Shown one piece after another: positions 5,387 through 6,806 of a stretch of 6,806 nucleotides of DNA. The DNA comes from a bacterium. GTDB lineage: Bacteria; UBA9089; UBA9088. The position numbers were made by a program, and so were the translations under genes. Within the stretch, counting starts at the first letter, position 1; every line of letters begins with the position of its first letter. The notes under the pieces were generated by a model that searched no databases, was not told the origin of the DNA, and was given only the letters and a program-made list of their open reading frames with translations. The DNA is taken from positions 1-6,806 of the forward strand of contig JBFLYE010000128.1 of NCBI GenBank assembly GCA_040756715.1, in the 5' to 3' direction.

Positions 5387-6806
5387 CTACTCTACAATAA
5401 TTGCACCAAACTTACAGGTATCATAGCATATCCCACATTTTATACATTTATCCTGGTCTATTTTATGAGCTTTCTTTTTCTCTCCCGAGATTGCATTATT
5501 TGGGCATTTTTTGGCGCATAGACCGCAGCCGGTGCAAACATTAGGGTTTATGGAATAAGTAAGTAAGGCTTTGCATACCTTGGCAGGGCATTTTTTATCC
5601 TTTATATGTGCCTCATATTCATCCCTAAAGTATTTCAGGGTTGTAAGCACAGGGTTTGGTGCGGTTTGACCAAGTCCGCAAAGGCTTGCTGATTTTATGG
5701 TTAAGGCAAGCTCTTCCAAAAGAGAAATATCGGAAATCTCCCCTTTGCCTTCGGTAATACGCGTAAGAATCTCAAGCATCCTCCTTGTTCCTATTCTGCA
5801 TAAGGTGCATTTCCCGCAGCTCTCATCCTGGACAAAATTAAGGAAAAACCTTGCTACATCAACCATACAGGTTGTCTCATCCATAATAACCATACCACCC
5901 GAACCCATAATCGCCCCTGTTTTGGTAATGGAATCATAGTCAACCGGGGTATCCAAAAGGGCTTCAGGAATGCATCCACCCGAGGGACCACCTATCTGAA
6001 TAGCCTTAAATCTTTTGTTATCCCTTATTCCAGAACCAAGGCTAAAGACAATCTCCCTTAGGCTTATTCCCATTTCAACCTCAATAAGCCCTGGGTTCTT
6101 TACCTTTCCTGCCAAGCAGAATACCTTTGTTCCCTTTGATTTTTCTGTTCCTAAGGAGGCAAATTTTTCCTCTCCTTCCAAAATTATCCAGGGGATGTTT
6201 GCCCAGGTTTCCACATTATTTATATTGGTTGGTCTTTGAAATAATCCAGATTGGGCAGGAAAGGGAGGCCTTAGCCTTGGCATCCCCCTTTTTCCTTCAA
6301 TTGAGGCAATTAGAGCGGTTTCTTCTCCGCAGACAAATGCGCCTGCCCCTTCTTTTATCTTTATTTTAAATCCATCCAAAAGACCTTTTTCTTCTGCCTG
6401 GGCTATTGCAATCTCCAGCCTCTTTATTGCCAAGGGATATTCCATCCTGACATAGATATAGCCAATATCCGCACCAATACTATAACCGCCAATCGCCATT
6501 CCCTCCAAAACAGAATGGGGGTCGCTCTCCAAAACAGCCCTGTCCATAAATGCACCTGGGTCACCCTCATCGGCATTGCAAATAACAAACCTGGGAGGAG
6601 GGTTTTGCCGGGTAAGTTTCCATTTTAAACCAGTGGGAAATCCCGCTCCACCCCTTCCCCTTAAGCCAGATTTTGTTATTTCCTCAATGATTTCCTCTGG
6701 AGACATTGTTTTTGCCTTTTTTAAGGCACTATATCCACCAATTTTTATATAATCATCAATATTCTCAGGGTCTATAATGCCACAATTCCGCGTGACAATC
6801 CTTTTT
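5387..6806 (-). CDS. NuoF/HydB-like NADH-binding FMN/Fe-S subunit (5' partial)
   Basis: A soluble NAD(H):acceptor subunit of the complex I 51-kDa family. The frame is open to the right edge, where it reads [15 protein letters not shown], the usual NuoF/HydB lead-in. The Met at 6706 is therefore internal and about 473 codons are in view. Numbering from that Met, the FMN site is [13 protein letters not shown] (17-29) and [11 protein letters not shown] (43-53). The NADH site is [12 protein letters not shown] (122-133). The N3-type [4Fe-4S] ligands are Cys297/300/303 and Cys343. Unlike NuoF, the C-terminus adds two ferredoxin clusters (Cys391/394/397/401 and Cys421/424/427/431), as in HydB of bifurcating hydrogenases. 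The missing N-terminus may hold a thioredoxin-like [2Fe-2S] domain. It probably pairs with the downstream GltD-like subunit. Confidence 0.93.
   Translation of the reverse strand, partial: KRIVTRNCGIIDPENIDDYIKIGGYSALKKAKTMSPEEIIEEITKSGLRGRGGAGFPTGLKWKLTRQNPPPRFVICNADEGDPGAFMDRAVLESDPHSVLEGMAIGGYSIGADIGYIYVRMEYPLAIKRLEIAIAQAEEKGLLDGFKIKIKEGAGAFVCGEETALIASIEGKRGMPRLRPPFPAQSGLFQRPTNINNVETWANIPWIILEGEEKFASLGTEKSKGTKVFCLAGKVKNPGLIEVEMGISLREIVFSLGSGIRDNKRFKAIQIGGPSGGCIPEALLDTPVDYDSITKTGAIMGSGGMVIMDETTCMVDVARFFLNFVQDESCGKCTLCRIGTRRMLEILTRITEGKGEISDISLLEELALTIKSASLCGLGQTAPNPVLTTLKYFRDEYEAHIKDKKCPAKVCKALLTYSINPNVCTGCGLCAKKCPNNAISGEKKKAHKIDQDKCIKCGICYDTCKFGAIIVE

Noticed and set aside
6704-6706. ATG at 6706 as the start of the NuoF-like gene.
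   Set aside because: Conserved family sequence ([21 protein letters not shown]) continues in frame upstream to the window edge.

Overview
The window looks like a piece of a moderately AT-rich bacterial chromosome, most likely from an uncultivated anaerobe. Three things suggest this: Fe-S/flavin electron-transfer subunits of the NuoF/HydB and GltD types typical of strict anaerobes, very tight gene packing, and a heptanucleotide repeat of a kind seen in environmental genomes. No phylum can be assigned from the sequence alone.

Left third (1-1934, + strand): a tightly packed set of three genes. The first is the 3' part of a very basic protein made of tandem copies of a domain resembling the 'homing endonuclease associated repeat'. 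It is open at the left edge. One base later comes gpsA (glycerol-3-phosphate dehydrogenase, phospholipid precursor supply), which overlaps queF (preQ0 reductase, queuosine pathway) by 4 bp. queF converges on the minus-strand genes with an 11-bp gap and no clear terminator.

Right two thirds (1946-6806, - strand, read right to left): a NuoF/HydB-like NADH/FMN/Fe-S subunit whose N-terminus lies off the right edge. Next is a toxin-antitoxin pair (unassigned small antitoxin, then a VapC-like PIN ribonuclease) with its own promoter. Then comes a 642-residue protein combining an N-terminal [2Fe-2S] domain, a GltD/NfnB-like FAD/NADPH core and C-terminal [4Fe-4S] clusters. Last is a PHP-family metal-dependent phosphoesterase, translationally coupled to it by an ATGA overlap.

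How the genes work together: the NuoF-like and GltD-like subunits together would provide an NAD(H) site, an NADP(H) site and a chain of Fe-S clusters. That fits a soluble, possibly electron-bifurcating, NADH/ferredoxin:NADP+ transhydrogenase of the kind described as Sporomusa-type Nfn (Stn), or a related complex. This is inference. The toxin-antitoxin pair sits between two genes that would ordinarily be adjacent in one operon, so it is probably a later insertion. The GltD-like gene also carries a 33-bp, 7-bp-unit tandem repeat that adds an in-frame linker just before its FAD domain.

There is no rRNA, tRNA, CRISPR array, complete transposon or integrase. No stretch longer than 300 bp lacks a gene; the two largest gaps, 85 bp and 139 bp, flank the toxin-antitoxin pair.
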